Origin: CANIGN01 sp041391385
GTDB lineage: Bacteria > Bdellovibrionota > UBA2428
Reading direction: 5' to 3'
Length of the DNA stretch: 64,000 bases
NCBI GenBank assembly: GCA_041391385.1
Contig: JAWKOD010000007.1
Coordinates: forward strand, 62,001-126,000
Position 1 is the first letter of the stretch, and each line of letters begins with the position of its first letter. Shown here in pieces: positions 1-8,813 of this stretch. Under the pieces are notes generated by a model that worked only from the letters and a program-made list of their open reading frames with translations, did not search any database and was not told where the DNA came from. A program made the translations under genes and the position numbers.

Positions 1-887
1 TTTCACCCTCAACCGGTATCAAGATATTATTCATTACACTAGGCGCAATGCTCATTTCTAGTCTACTAGTAGCTTTTATTCAGAATCGATTCATATTTAC
101 CCCACTAAAAACACTATCTAAAGAGTTAGAGTCAAGTACCCCCAAAGCACTGAAGTTAGTATCTCACGGTGAAATAAGTATTTTTGTAGATAAGTTCAAC
201 GATTACATTAACGCCATTGAACAAAGGTCTAAAATTACTGCTTTCAATGAAACTGCAAAGTTAGTTGCACATGATATCAGATCCCCAGTAACGGCCCTAA
301 AAATGATCCTCTTAAAAAATAAAGATCGCATGCCCATCGAAGAGACCGAGCTTTTAGAAAGTGCCATTGCTCGTATCCTTAGTATTTCAAACAATTTAAT
401 TAAAAGTCCCGACTTTAAAACAAAGAGCAACCCTCAAAACTTAGTTACAGCTATCGAGAAATTACTTAGTGAAAAGAAAATTGAGCATCAACTGGAAAAT
501 GAAATTGACCTTGAAAACACAACCATGCAAGAAGATTTTAAATTAAATATTTGCCCTGAAGAGTTTACACGAATTTTATCGAACCTAATAAACAACTCAG
601 TACAAGCAACGATGGTACCAAAAATAAAGATTACTATTAATTCCTCTAGCGAAAACAAGTCTATAGCCATAACTGATAATGGTCCTGGCTTACCACAAAA
701 CATTATCCAAAGCTTAACTCTTGGACAATATCCGTTACCATCTAGTAACGGCAATGGCCTAGGACTAGCTTCTGCCAAGCGATACGTAGAATCAAATGGC
801 GGTCAATTTATTTACAGCAGTAGTGGCAATGGTACCAAAATAGAAATGATATTCCCGTACGGCCAACGCCCCAACCAACAACTCTAG
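1..887 (+). CDS. Sensor histidine kinase, 5' end outside the window
   Basis: The frame is open from the first bases, so the gene starts upstream of the window; the first internal ATG is at 48. A hydrophobic stretch just before and after that ATG looks like the last membrane segment. Counting from ATG 48, the phospho-acceptor H-box AHDIRSP puts the histidine near residue 75, the N-box (LSNLINNSVQAT) is near 178-188, the G1 box DNGPG near 210-214 and the G2 box NGNGLGLA near 234-241. These are the standard dimerisation and ATP-binding elements of a membrane-bound sensor kinase. No response regulator is visible beside it. The H-box region closely resembles that of the kinase at 7416-8780 (both HDIRSP followed by AL and LKNKD), so the two are probably duplicates. 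Ligand unknown. Confidence 0.88.
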   Translation, partial: SPSTGIKILFITLGAMLISSLLVAFIQNRFIFTPLKTLSKELESSTPKALKLVSHGEISIFVDKFNDYINAIEQRSKITAFNETAKLVAHDIRSPVTALKMILLKNKDRMPIEETELLESAIARILSISNNLIKSPDFKTKSNPQNLVTAIEKLLSEKKIEHQLENEIDLENTTMQEDFKLNICPEEFTRILSNLINNSVQATMVPKIKITINSSSENKSIAITDNGPGLPQNIIQSLTLGQYPLPSSNGNGLGLASAKRYVESNGGQFIYSSSGNGTKIEMIFPYGQRPNQQL

Positions 888-966
888 GCTGTATAAATCT
901 CTTGTTTAGCTCTGTAGAAGTTAACTGAATGGATAATCCGACGAGTAGCTTTTTGCGACTCACGGA

Positions 967-1364
967 ATGCACATTTCGCCTAAAGAACGATATTGTAAAG
1001 CTATGAGTAAAGCTTCCTGCCCTCTTTCAGCGATTATTGATGGTCACTTGGCCGCCTACAACAGTCACAACATAAAAGAATTTGCCAAATACTTTGCCCA
1101 AGAAATAATCGTAAACCGCCCCCCGGCACCTAAAACTACACTCAAACTCTCAGACTTCTTACTTCTCTACCAAAATTTCTTCAGTCTTTACCCAAAAGCA
1201 AAAGCAAAATTCTTAACCGTGAAGTTCATCAAAACATTCATACCGTTATCGACACCGAAGAAGTAAACTTTGGTGACACTGAACGCGGTGTAAAAACTTT
1301 TAAAGTAACTTACATAATAAAAGATGGATTAATTGCCTCTGTTGAGATTCAGCCAAACGAATAA
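967..1364 (+). pseudogene. SnoaL-like (NTF2-fold) protein, broken by one frameshift
   Basis: An open frame from 967 stops at 1266, but the adjacent frame (ending with TAA at 1362-1364) continues the same fold: a helix with AAYNSHNIKEFAKYF, then a second half reading NREVHQNIHTVIDTEEV. The NR...G/H...VIDTE pattern is typical of SnoaL-like or nuclear-transport-factor-2-like small-molecule enzymes of about 120 residues. Adding one A to the A4 run at 1206-1209 restores a single ORF. The start may be ATG 967 or ATG 1003; neither has a clear ribosome binding site. Substrate unknown. It could be a real pseudogene or a sequencing indel. Confidence 0.62.
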
Positions 1365-1381
1365 CAACTGAAAAAAAGCTT

Positions 1382-2569
1382 CTACCTATACTTAACTTTA
1401 AATAACTCAGGCGCTTTTAGTGTCCACTCCTTTAAGTCATTTTGACTTTCTGCTTCGTATATAACATTTGCCACCATTGAGACAGAAGAGTCCTCATGGT
1501 CAACAACATCCCCTTCACTTATATAAACAGCAGAGTTCAAAATCCCAGGAGTACCGTGAATGTTGTTCTCTATTTTTTCTACTATACCTGCATGCTTAGG
1601 GTATAAATAGTACCCAGCGTAGGCCTTCCTAAATATTTTAACTGGGACAATCTCCTTAGGCCTTAATTCTGACACAAACATTTTAATGTAATAATCCAGG
1701 ATATCCAAACCGGACATATAAGACTGAACTGGTATTTGCAGACCACCAGGTAAACGACACCCACTTTCTCCAAAATACCATTTCTCGCCATCCCATAAGA
1801 ACTCTGTATGGAAAAAACCATCAGTTACCCCAAGTTTTTCAATAAACTTGCGAGTATAAAGCTTGATCTCTTCTAACTTTTCAATTGGTAAGAAACCCGG
1901 GAAATTAACTCCAAATCCTTTGTGTGTTTTGTTAGACTCTAAACAATTCACGGTATATTCCCCTGGAAACTGCACAACAACTTGTGAACTAGCTACTATG
2001 GTGTCGCAACAATACTCAATGGGATTCCTGATAAATTCTTCAGCATAAAAAATAGCTAACTTGTCTTGCGAGACAGAATACCATTTTTCAAATTCGCTTT
2101 TAGAAGAAACTATCTCTATTCCCTGTGCAAGATATCCAAGACGCGGTTTAATAATAAAAGGTAGTCCAAGTTGTTCCTTAAGACGCTCAAAACTATCTAT
2201 CTCAGAAAACTTAGCAACGGGAATGCTATTCTCCTGCAAGAACTTCTTTAAAAGATACTTGTCTCTTACCACACGAGCTTGTGAAAGCGTTATACCTAAT
2301 AGATGTTTAAAGTAGCGTTCTCTAGTAGCAGCTGCTAACTCGACATAATCCTCTAGGCAAACTATCACACCATCAATCTGTCCCTGAAATCTTTCAAAAT
2401 CCTGAACGTTATAATCGCCTAACGAAGCCTTAGGACCATCTACGATCAAGCTTATATCAGCCTCAGAATTCTTCACTTCATCAACTAACACAACCTTAAG
2501 TCCTAGAGATTTTAAACGCGCTACCATGTCAAACTTAGTACCAAAAAGCAGAACAGTGCGGGCCCTCAT
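1382..2569 (-). CDS. ATP-grasp carboxylate-amine ligase
   Basis: This 395-residue protein has an N-terminal nucleotide-like pre-ATP-grasp domain (about residues 1-100), then an ATP-grasp fold with the lysine-bearing FIIKPRLGYLAQGI strand near 137-150 and the metal-binding end FGESGCRLPGG near 267-277. Family members join a carboxylate to an amine through an acyl-phosphate; relatives make dipeptides, peptide antibiotics or modified amino acids. Its ATG overlaps the stop of the MFS gene (ATGA at 2566-2569), so the two are translationally coupled. Being last in an operon with two exporters suggests its product is exported. It is not purK, carB or ddl by context. The exact substrates cannot be read from sequence. 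Confidence 0.85.
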   Translation of the reverse strand: MRARTVLLFGTKFDMVARLKSLGLKVVLVDEVKNSEADISLIVDGPKASLGDYNVQDFERFQGQIDGVIVCLEDYVELAAATRERYFKHLLGITLSQARVVRDKYLLKKFLQENSIPVAKFSEIDSFERLKEQLGLPFIIKPRLGYLAQGIEIVSSKSEFEKWYSVSQDKLAIFYAEEFIRNPIEYCCDTIVASSQVVVQFPGEYTVNCLESNKTHKGFGVNFPGFLPIEKLEEIKLYTRKFIEKLGVTDGFFHTEFLWDGEKWYFGESGCRLPGGLQIPVQSYMSGLDILDYYIKMFVSELRPKEIVPVKIFRKAYAGYYLYPKHAGIVEKIENNIHGTPGILNSAVYISEGDVVDHEDSSVSMVANVIYEAESQNDLKEWTLKAPELFKVKYR

Positions 2570-3786
2570 AGCTTTACTCTTTTCATAGCGCGTACTGGCT
2601 CAGACTTTCTTAACAGAAAACCCAAAGTTAGGATTATACAAATTACAATAACCTGTATTGTACGATTAGCATCAATAGAGGTCATAGATACTAGCAATAA
2701 TAGCGGAAGGGCAGACCCAAGCAGATTGCTCATTTCAACAAAAAAGTTGAGGGTTAAATTTTGAGAAGGATAATTACGAGTAGCATTATTCATCAGCACA
2801 GATGAATAATGCGTCTCAAAGAGGGGCAGAAAAAAAGCACAAATACCTAATTGAAAACTTATCCAGATCATATTGTTAGAAACAAATCCTATGAACGCGT
2901 AACTTAAGCAAAGAAGAACCGCGAGAATATAGGAGCGCCCATGAGACTGCTCTGCGACCCACTTCGCGCCTCCAACACGGCCTGCGATGACAGCTCCTAG
3001 TATATGACCAAAGTATACTAAAAATAACTTAGACGGCGCGACACCCAAGTCAGATGTTAAAATTGGATACTCAAGTGCCATAAATGCATTTACCCCTACA
3101 GAGGTAATAAGCACCACTGCAAACAAGCTTATCCCAATTGAATTTCTCAACCCGAGCAAACCTTCTGAAATCCTTTTAAAGAAACCAGTAGAATTGAGTG
3201 ATTCTTCTTCAATACAAGCCGGCTCCCCAAGTCGCCGAGTTACTACCAACATCGCCGCAGCAGCACCTAAATAGCAAAATGCATTTACCAATAGACTTAA
3301 AGAGAACAACTGACGTTCTCCCAAGTAGCCTCCAATAGTAGCTCCAACAATCATCACGACAAAACGAAGGCTAATGATTTGCGAAGTAATAGAGTTTCGT
3401 TCTTTACCCACAAAATAGCTTTGAATTAGCGAGAGAGTGAGCGCCCGCGTCCATTGGCGAAACATTGAAATTAAAAATACACATAAAATTACAACACCGA
3501 CTTGCTCTGCCTTCACAAAGCTCGTAATGACTAAAGCAGAACCCGCAAACACTAAAGGTAAATATTCTTTAGATTTTGTGAAAGCCGATTTCCATACACC
3601 CGAAACCACCAAGAGAATAACAGCAGGAATACAATAAATAAGATAAAAAATAACAGCGTGGCTAGCACCACCGAGTTGGCGTGCGTGCTCTAAAATAGCA
3701 ATTAGCGCGTTATATTCACCTGCATAAGCTAAACTAACTGCAGTATAGAGAGCGATTTTGCTTGTGGAACTAGTTTTTTCAATCAT
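2566..3786 (-). CDS. MFS transporter
   Basis: A 406-residue, strongly hydrophobic protein with about twelve membrane segments and a charged loop (RISEGLLGLRNS) in the middle, the usual layout of a major facilitator permease. It lies between an EamA exporter gene (23 bp upstream) and the ATP-grasp ligase, with which it shares an ATGA overlap. MFS proteins next to ATP-grasp ligases commonly export the ligase product, as bacilysin-type clusters do; that role is inferred here. Direction of transport and substrate are not proven by sequence. Confidence 0.8.
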   Translation of the reverse strand: MIEKTSSTSKIALYTAVSLAYAGEYNALIAILEHARQLGGASHAVIFYLIYCIPAVILLVVSGVWKSAFTKSKEYLPLVFAGSALVITSFVKAEQVGVVILCVFLISMFRQWTRALTLSLIQSYFVGKERNSITSQIISLRFVVMIVGATIGGYLGERQLFSLSLLVNAFCYLGAAAAMLVVTRRLGEPACIEEESLNSTGFFKRISEGLLGLRNSIGISLFAVVLITSVGVNAFMALEYPILTSDLGVAPSKLFLVYFGHILGAVIAGRVGGAKWVAEQSHGRSYILAVLLCLSYAFIGFVSNNMIWISFQLGICAFFLPLFETHYSSVLMNNATRNYPSQNLTLNFFVEMSNLLGSALPLLLLVSMTSIDANRTIQVIVICIILTLGFLLRKSEPVRAMKRVKL

Positions 3787-3809
3787 AGCGTTATTCTTAA
3801 AATATTAGA

Positions 3810-4784
3810 CTATTTTACTATCTCATTTTTCTTTCGCGGAAACACACCCACAATGGCAAAAAAACAACACATCATCGCACCTACAGCCGAAGTTAAGCGC
3901 ATCTCAATGCGACCCTCTAAAACTTCAAACAAAAAAGTTACTCCGGGAGTGAGTGCTAATATTATAGAAATAATCACAGGTTCCGTTTTTTCTATGGCCT
4001 TTTGAATAATAAACATAGGTATTACCACACCGACAACCCCTACCAGCAAGGAAACTCCTAAGAAACTAAAGTCATATATAGGAATAGTAGCGCCACCTAA
4101 CTTTAAAAAAATGAAACTTACCAAACAAAGAGCTATAAACCTAAAAGCCATTACTTCAGTAGTGCGAAATTTTTTATCGCTCAATTCTTTAGTGATAAAA
4201 GTATTATAGGACATACCTATTGATGTGAGTATGCATAGTAGCACTCCTATTACTTGCATATTAAAAACTGGGTGAGCCAACGAAGTAACTTGTGAAATTT
4301 CACCATATACTAAAAGTAAAATACTCGCGAGTATCCCAAGTGAAGAAAGCTTCTCCAAAAAACTCACACTCATGTTCGGTCTAAAGTAAGCGTTCAAAAT
4401 AACAGTAATTGCGGGTAAAAGTGAAAAAGCAATAGCACCTGCCAAAACAGGTTCGATATACTTCAATGAATAAAAAAACGTCAGCCAATTTAAAGTTGTA
4501 TAAAAATTTAAAAGTAGAAAAAGTTTTTTTTCTTGAGAGACTCTTTGAAAAGAACTCCACACCCCACGACCTAGCAAAGCCCAAAATACAAGCATTCCTA
4601 TCAAAAATGCACTAAACACTGTGAGGAGTGGATTCTTAGTCTGAAAATAGCTCGCCAAGAAAACATCCTGAAAAGCCCCTATCACAACAAACAAAAAAGT
4701 TAAGAATATTCCCATAATTACATTCGTCAAAACACAAGTTAATGATACGAGATCTTTAACAAACTTAGACCATTTTGGCTCCAA
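3810..4784 (-). CDS. EamA/DMT-family transporter
   Basis: A protein of up to 324 residues with about ten hydrophobic segments in two five-helix halves, the EamA (drug/metabolite transporter) architecture. Relatives often export amino acids or their derivatives. A conserved-looking AGAIAFSLLPAITVILNAYF stretch lies in the first half and the matching IISIILALTPGVTFLFEVL in the second. It is the first gene of the leftward exporter/ligase operon. The only in-frame start near the 5' end is a TTG at 4784 with a poor ribosome binding site; the next in-frame ATG is about 23 codons inside, so the N-terminus is uncertain. Confidence 0.8.
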   Translation of the reverse strand: MEPKWSKFVKDLVSLTCVLTNVIMGIFLTFLFVVIGAFQDVFLASYFQTKNPLLTVFSAFLIGMLVFWALLGRGVWSSFQRVSQEKKLFLLLNFYTTLNWLTFFYSLKYIEPVLAGAIAFSLLPAITVILNAYFRPNMSVSFLEKLSSLGILASILLLVYGEISQVTSLAHPVFNMQVIGVLLCILTSIGMSYNTFITKELSDKKFRTTEVMAFRFIALCLVSFIFLKLGGATIPIYDFSFLGVSLLVGVVGVVIPMFIIQKAIEKTEPVIISIILALTPGVTFLFEVLEGRIEMRLTSAVGAMMCCFFAIVGVFPRKKNEIVK

Positions 4785-4886
4785 TTCCCGAAATCACCAC
4801 TCAGATACTAAATTCAGCTAGTGAGTAGCTTCCATGGACAAGCAGATAGGCAAAATAGCTATAAATATCGATAAGAAACACGTATT

Positions 4887-4915
4887 TTGACGCGACCGGT
4901 CGCGAATGTTAAGTT
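4887..4915 (+). promoter_or_regulatory. Candidate promoter with embedded palindromic operator
   Basis: A perfect 14-bp palindrome, CGCGACCGGTCGCG, occupies 4891-4904 in an otherwise A+T-rich gap between the divergent exporter and desaturase operons. A TTGACG box (4887-4892) overlaps its left edge, and a weak -10-like TAAGTT lies 17 bp further at 4910-4915. A dimeric repressor bound here would block RNA polymerase. The palindrome is seen directly; the promoter boxes and regulatory role are inferred. Confidence 0.5.
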
Positions 4916-4938
4916 ACCCAGTATCTTAAGGTGCAAGC

Positions 4939-5889
4939 ATGCAAAGTACTCAAACTACCATCAATGAATTGAGAAATTTTATCGATAAGAACAAATTAAA
5001 AAAATTAACTAAACAAAACAATCTAAAGAGCTACCTTGCCTTTTTGCTAGATTGGTCAATAATTTTTCTCTCAGTTGCAATTGTTTACAATAACATTTTT
5101 CTCACTCCAATAGCTTTAATTTTGATAGGATCAAGACAACGAGCACTTTCAAACCTCGTGCACGACGCATCACACGGGAACCTTTTCTCCAATAGAAAGC
5201 TTAATAATTTTGTACCAAACATACTCGCGGCTTATCCAATGCTTGACAGTGTAGAAACTTATAGAAAAAGTCACTTAAAACATCACCGCCATCTAGGCTC
5301 ACTTGAGCTTGACCCGGACACAAAATCTCACTTTAGATATGGATACAATGACACGAACCCTAAAAACGACCCCGCTTGGAAAATATATAAAAAGTTAATC
5401 CTCAACAAACAATCATGGAAAGATTCATTTACAGGTAACTTCTTCTCTTTAAGTCCCTCAACAAAAACTCTTGTAATATTGTACAATACATTTGCAATAG
5501 TACTGATCAGCATCGGCATCAGCTTCAAATTTACCACATTACTAATTTCTCTCTGGATTATCTCAAGAATGACCACTTATCATGCAATTAGGGTATTTGC
5601 CGAATTCCTTGATCACGCTGGACTTAAAGTCGGAACCATATTGGGATTTACCAGAAACTTACCACATACTGGCTTTTTGGCAGCAATTTTGCACCCGCAC
5701 CAAGACACATACCATCTCGTCCATCATATTTTTCCAAAAGTCCCGCACTACAATCTACACGAAACTCACAAAGACTTGTTTAATAGTAAGAACTACTCAC
5801 AAGCGCACCATTGCGACGCCTACTTTAAAGGACAACATTCAGCCATGTCATGCTTGGAGGGTAATTGTCATAAGGAGTATCGTCATTGA
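4939..5889 (+). CDS. Membrane fatty-acid desaturase/hydroxylase family protein
   Basis: This 316-residue integral membrane protein carries the three histidine boxes of the di-iron desaturase/hydroxylase superfamily: HDASH at 75-79, HLKHHRH at 112-118 and HLVHH at 259-263. Hydrophobic segments lie near 33-65 and 175-210. Family members insert double bonds or hydroxyls into acyl chains or carotenoids. The ATG at 4939 follows AAGGTG at a good distance. It heads a four-gene rightward operon and its last codons overlap the next gene's TTG start. The unusual Cys/His-rich tail (SCLEGNCHKEYRH) is not a family hallmark. Substrate unknown; an acyl-amino-acid lipid is one possibility given the neighbours. 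Confidence 0.85.
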   Translation: MQSTQTTINELRNFIDKNKLKKLTKQNNLKSYLAFLLDWSIIFLSVAIVYNNIFLTPIALILIGSRQRALSNLVHDASHGNLFSNRKLNNFVPNILAAYPMLDSVETYRKSHLKHHRHLGSLELDPDTKSHFRYGYNDTNPKNDPAWKIYKKLILNKQSWKDSFTGNFFSLSPSTKTLVILYNTFAIVLISIGISFKFTTLLISLWIISRMTTYHAIRVFAEFLDHAGLKVGTILGFTRNLPHTGFLAAILHPHQDTYHLVHHIFPKVPHYNLHETHKDLFNSKNYSQAHHCDAYFKGQHSAMSCLEGNCHKEYRH

Positions 5890-6989
5890 TATTTAAACAC
5901 GGGACTTATTTACCACTAATACTCCTACTTAACCTAAACTCCCTTCATTCTAAGAATGCAATTGAGTTAGCGAATGTACATGTGGTTGAGATCGTCCCTC
6001 TTGATCCTAAAAACTACACAACCTCCTCGGAGTTAAAACAAATAAGACACGCTATTGAGCTCGCTAAAGTAGCCTACTTCGAAAAAAACAAACTTTGTAA
6101 AGTTGTCATTAACGAAAACATTAAACAAGGGTCGGAAGAAGAACTCTTTGCAACAGTCAAAGATATAGCATTGAAAAATAAAAACCCTATTTTAATCGGT
6201 TTATCTCGAAGCACTTTTGCTAGAATTGCCGCAAAAGCTGCGGCAGGAACTAAACTGAAGGGCATTTCAATTGGAGCTTCAACAACCGATCTACAATCAC
6301 TGAACTCAAATTTTGTATCACTAGCATCACCCCAAACTAACCAATGGGAATCTCTTTTAGAGAAAATACAAAGTATTACTAGCTGCACGCATAAGACTAC
6401 ACTGGGTATTTTTAATACTCAAAATCACCTTTCCCTCCGCTTTAAAGACAATTTTTTGAAAAGTGGATACTCCCAAACTCAAGAGACATCTATATGGAAT
6501 CCAAATACGCTAAGCAAACACATTAAAAACGTAAAGTGCATTTTTATTGCCTTAAACTTTTCTGAATCACAACAATATCTAGAAGCCATACTTAAGTCTA
6601 AATGGCGAGGAAACATCTTTGGAGTTGGTGATTGGAATATATTTTCTGACGAGATGATAACTCTGGTTAAAAAAACTCAATACTTAGGACTAAACATATT
6701 TGTACCAACCGGATGGACCAGCAAAATAAACAATATCTCCACAATGTTTGCAAAAAAAATGTTCTCTGAACATGGAACTCACCCAAGCCCCATAGGGGCA
6801 TACTCGTATGACGCTATGACGATCGCACTAGATGCTGCTTGCAATGGCTCTGACATCAAAGCATCCAACATATCTAAAATAAACAAACTAGGGTTGTTAC
6901 GACATTACGAAAGCATCGCAAAAAGTGGAAACTTTATAAGTAAAATGTTTATCAAAGAGTTAAAAAGCAAAGAAAGTAGTAAAGATTAA
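5886..6989 (+). CDS. Type-1 periplasmic-binding-fold protein (LivJ-like)
   Basis: A 367-residue secreted protein: an N-terminal signal peptide (LPLILLLNLNSLHS) is followed by the two-lobed substrate-binding fold of branched-chain amino-acid receptors (GASTTDL near 130-140, PSPIGAYSYDAMTIALDAA near 300-320). The start is TTG at 5886, overlapping the desaturase stop; AAGGAG at 5872-5877, 8 nt upstream, decides it. No ABC permease or ATPase gene lies nearby, so it is more likely a ligand sensor feeding the kinase two genes downstream than part of an importer. The ligand could be an amino acid or related compound; this is inference from the fold. Confidence 0.72.
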   Translation: MIFKHGTYLPLILLLNLNSLHSKNAIELANVHVVEIVPLDPKNYTTSSELKQIRHAIELAKVAYFEKNKLCKVVINENIKQGSEEELFATVKDIALKNKNPILIGLSRSTFARIAAKAAAGTKLKGISIGASTTDLQSLNSNFVSLASPQTNQWESLLEKIQSITSCTHKTTLGIFNTQNHLSLRFKDNFLKSGYSQTQETSIWNPNTLSKHIKNVKCIFIALNFSESQQYLEAILKSKWRGNIFGVGDWNIFSDEMITLVKKTQYLGLNIFVPTGWTSKINNISTMFAKKMFSEHGTHPSPIGAYSYDAMTIALDAACNGSDIKASNISKINKLGLLRHYESIAKSGNFISKMFIKELKSKESSKD

Positions 6990-6990
6990 G

Positions 6991-7413
6991 ATGTTGGAAG
7001 ATAAATATTCTCACCTAAAACTATCTGTCATTCATGGCGATTATAAGTATGTACTCTTTAAGGATTTAAATGACTACATTCAAGCAAGCAGAACTATTAT
7101 TGAGCAAATCAAAGATCAGCCATACTCAATATTCTGTACAACAAAAGAATACTCCGCCATCATACCCGGGGAACTAGAACTAAATTCTCTTGTCGTTTCA
7201 GAAGTCAATAACTGGTCATGCTTTCAGATAGTTGGAGAAATGCCCTTTGGAACCGTATCCGGACTAATAGCTACAATAACCAGTGCTCTAAAAGAATCAA
7301 AAATAGGTGTATGTGTAGTTTCTACATATAAAACTGACTTGTTTTTTATAAAAACACAGAACTTATCACTTGCCATTTCTACCCTTAAAGATACTGGCTG
7401 GGACTTCTTGTAA
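6991..7413 (+). CDS. ACT-domain protein (CASTOR/COG3603-like)
   Basis: A 140-residue cytosolic protein. The first half has the FCTTKEYSAIIPG pattern and the second half the WSCFQIVGEMPFGTVSGLIA...GVCVVSTYKTDLFFIK pattern typical of tandem ACT-like amino-acid-sensing proteins of the CASTOR/COG3603 group. Such proteins bind small ligands, often amino acids, without catalysis. The ATG comes one base after the stop of the binding-protein gene and the next gene starts 2 bp after its own stop, so all are one transcript. It may report the cytosolic level of the same ligand that the periplasmic protein detects; that is inference. Confidence 0.75.
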   Translation: MLEDKYSHLKLSVIHGDYKYVLFKDLNDYIQASRTIIEQIKDQPYSIFCTTKEYSAIIPGELELNSLVVSEVNNWSCFQIVGEMPFGTVSGLIATITSALKESKIGVCVVSTYKTDLFFIKTQNLSLAISTLKDTGWDFL

Positions 7414-7415
7414 AC

Positions 7416-8780
7416 ATGTCTAGCAAATTCAACCAGCATCCAAACTCAATCACTAAAATTGCAACAAAAATTCTCCGAAACGCACAGATTATCGGCTTTC
7501 TTATCATTGGAATCATCTTCTTCGGAACACTAACGGTACTTTCGAAAAGCTCTAATTCGATTACTTGTAGGGTTATCGAAACTGAACTTTCTAACATAAC
7601 AAGCCAACTTTCGAGAGAAATTGCCCTCGGTGATGAGCGTGCAGCTCATGAGTTATTCAAACACTTTATTAGCAGCATCGCGAATATTGGAAAGATTCAA
7701 AAAATCACCCTAGAGATCAATAAAACAATACCCACAAGTTCGAGTGATAGCTGTAGGGCTAAATTTTTTTCAGTAGAAATTAACCACCCTTTGATTTTTG
7801 CTGGCAAACAAGTCGCATACATTCAAGGATCTATCAAGCAACTTTCTCTTCTCAACATTATATTTACCTTCTGTGTTATGTGTTTATGCTTCATAGTCTT
7901 CATTCATTATTTGTCAAAACATCTTGAAGAAAAAATTACCCATTCAATCATTGATCCTATTCTGAAAGTGTCAGCTCAAATTTCGCTGCCTGACGACAAA
8001 CAGTATCCGGACGAAGTAAGAGAAATAGAGCGCAATATAATAAAACTAAAACAGGACATTCAAACTAAAGAAAAACAAAACTTTGAACTTCAAAAATCAA
8101 AAGAACTCGGGGACATTATCATTGGAATCTACAAGCAAGTCGCTCACGATATCCGCTCTCCGATTAGCGCGTTACAAGTCGTACTCAAGAATAAAGATAA
8201 GTTCGCACCTGAACTACACGACGTTTTATCTCTTGCAATTGACAGGATCAAAGAAATAGCTGCAGAACTAAGCAAAAAAAGCATGGGCGATATTTCACAA
8301 AAAAATGAAATTCATGTTGATCTACTCATTGAAGCCATCAAAAAGCTTATGACGGAAATGAAGGTAGCGTATAAAGACAAAAGCAATTTAACACTTAGTC
8401 TAAACATAAAAAGAGACGCTAATGCAATAAATTCTAAATTAAACCTTAACCTACCTGCTATAAAGAGAGCTTTATCTAATCTTATAAATAACGCTGCTGA
8501 AGCAACACTTCTGAACGGGACCGTCGAGCTAATTGTTTGTATCGAAGTAACTCAACTCCATATTTGCATCCGGGACGACGGAATTGGCATGAGCAATGAA
8601 ACATTAAAGAAGCTGGGTGAAAGAGGCTTCTCCTATGGAAAGGAGTCCCTTGAAAATACAGGTAGCGGTCTTGGATATAATTACGCACAAAAAGTCATCA
8701 ATGAACTCAACGGTAACATTACTGTTACTAGCAGATTAACAAAGGGTACATCTGTTGCAATCAAACTACCTTACTCTTAG
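7416..8780 (+). CDS. Membrane sensor histidine kinase
   Basis: A 454-residue kinase with membrane segments near 24-43 and 145-165 enclosing a roughly 100-residue periplasmic sensor domain with two cysteines. A linker and coiled coil (about 195-235) precede the H-box QVAHDIRSP (His near 244). The N-box LSNLINNAAEAT is near 353-364, the G1 box DDGIG near 387-391 and the G2 box GSGLG near 416-420, so all catalytic boxes are intact. It ends the desaturase/binding-protein/ACT operon, which suggests the periplasmic-binding protein presents ligand to its outer domain. No response regulator gene is adjacent. It is a likely paralogue of the kinase at the window start. Confidence 0.9.
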   Translation: MSSKFNQHPNSITKIATKILRNAQIIGFLIIGIIFFGTLTVLSKSSNSITCRVIETELSNITSQLSREIALGDERAAHELFKHFISSIANIGKIQKITLEINKTIPTSSSDSCRAKFFSVEINHPLIFAGKQVAYIQGSIKQLSLLNIIFTFCVMCLCFIVFIHYLSKHLEEKITHSIIDPILKVSAQISLPDDKQYPDEVREIERNIIKLKQDIQTKEKQNFELQKSKELGDIIIGIYKQVAHDIRSPISALQVVLKNKDKFAPELHDVLSLAIDRIKEIAAELSKKSMGDISQKNEIHVDLLIEAIKKLMTEMKVAYKDKSNLTLSLNIKRDANAINSKLNLNLPAIKRALSNLINNAAEATLLNGTVELIVCIEVTQLHICIRDDGIGMSNETLKKLGERGFSYGKESLENTGSGLGYNYAQKVINELNGNITVTSRLTKGTSVAIKLPYS

Positions 8781-8813
8781 ATTAAACTTGTATAATCACT
8801 TTAACTATTACCA

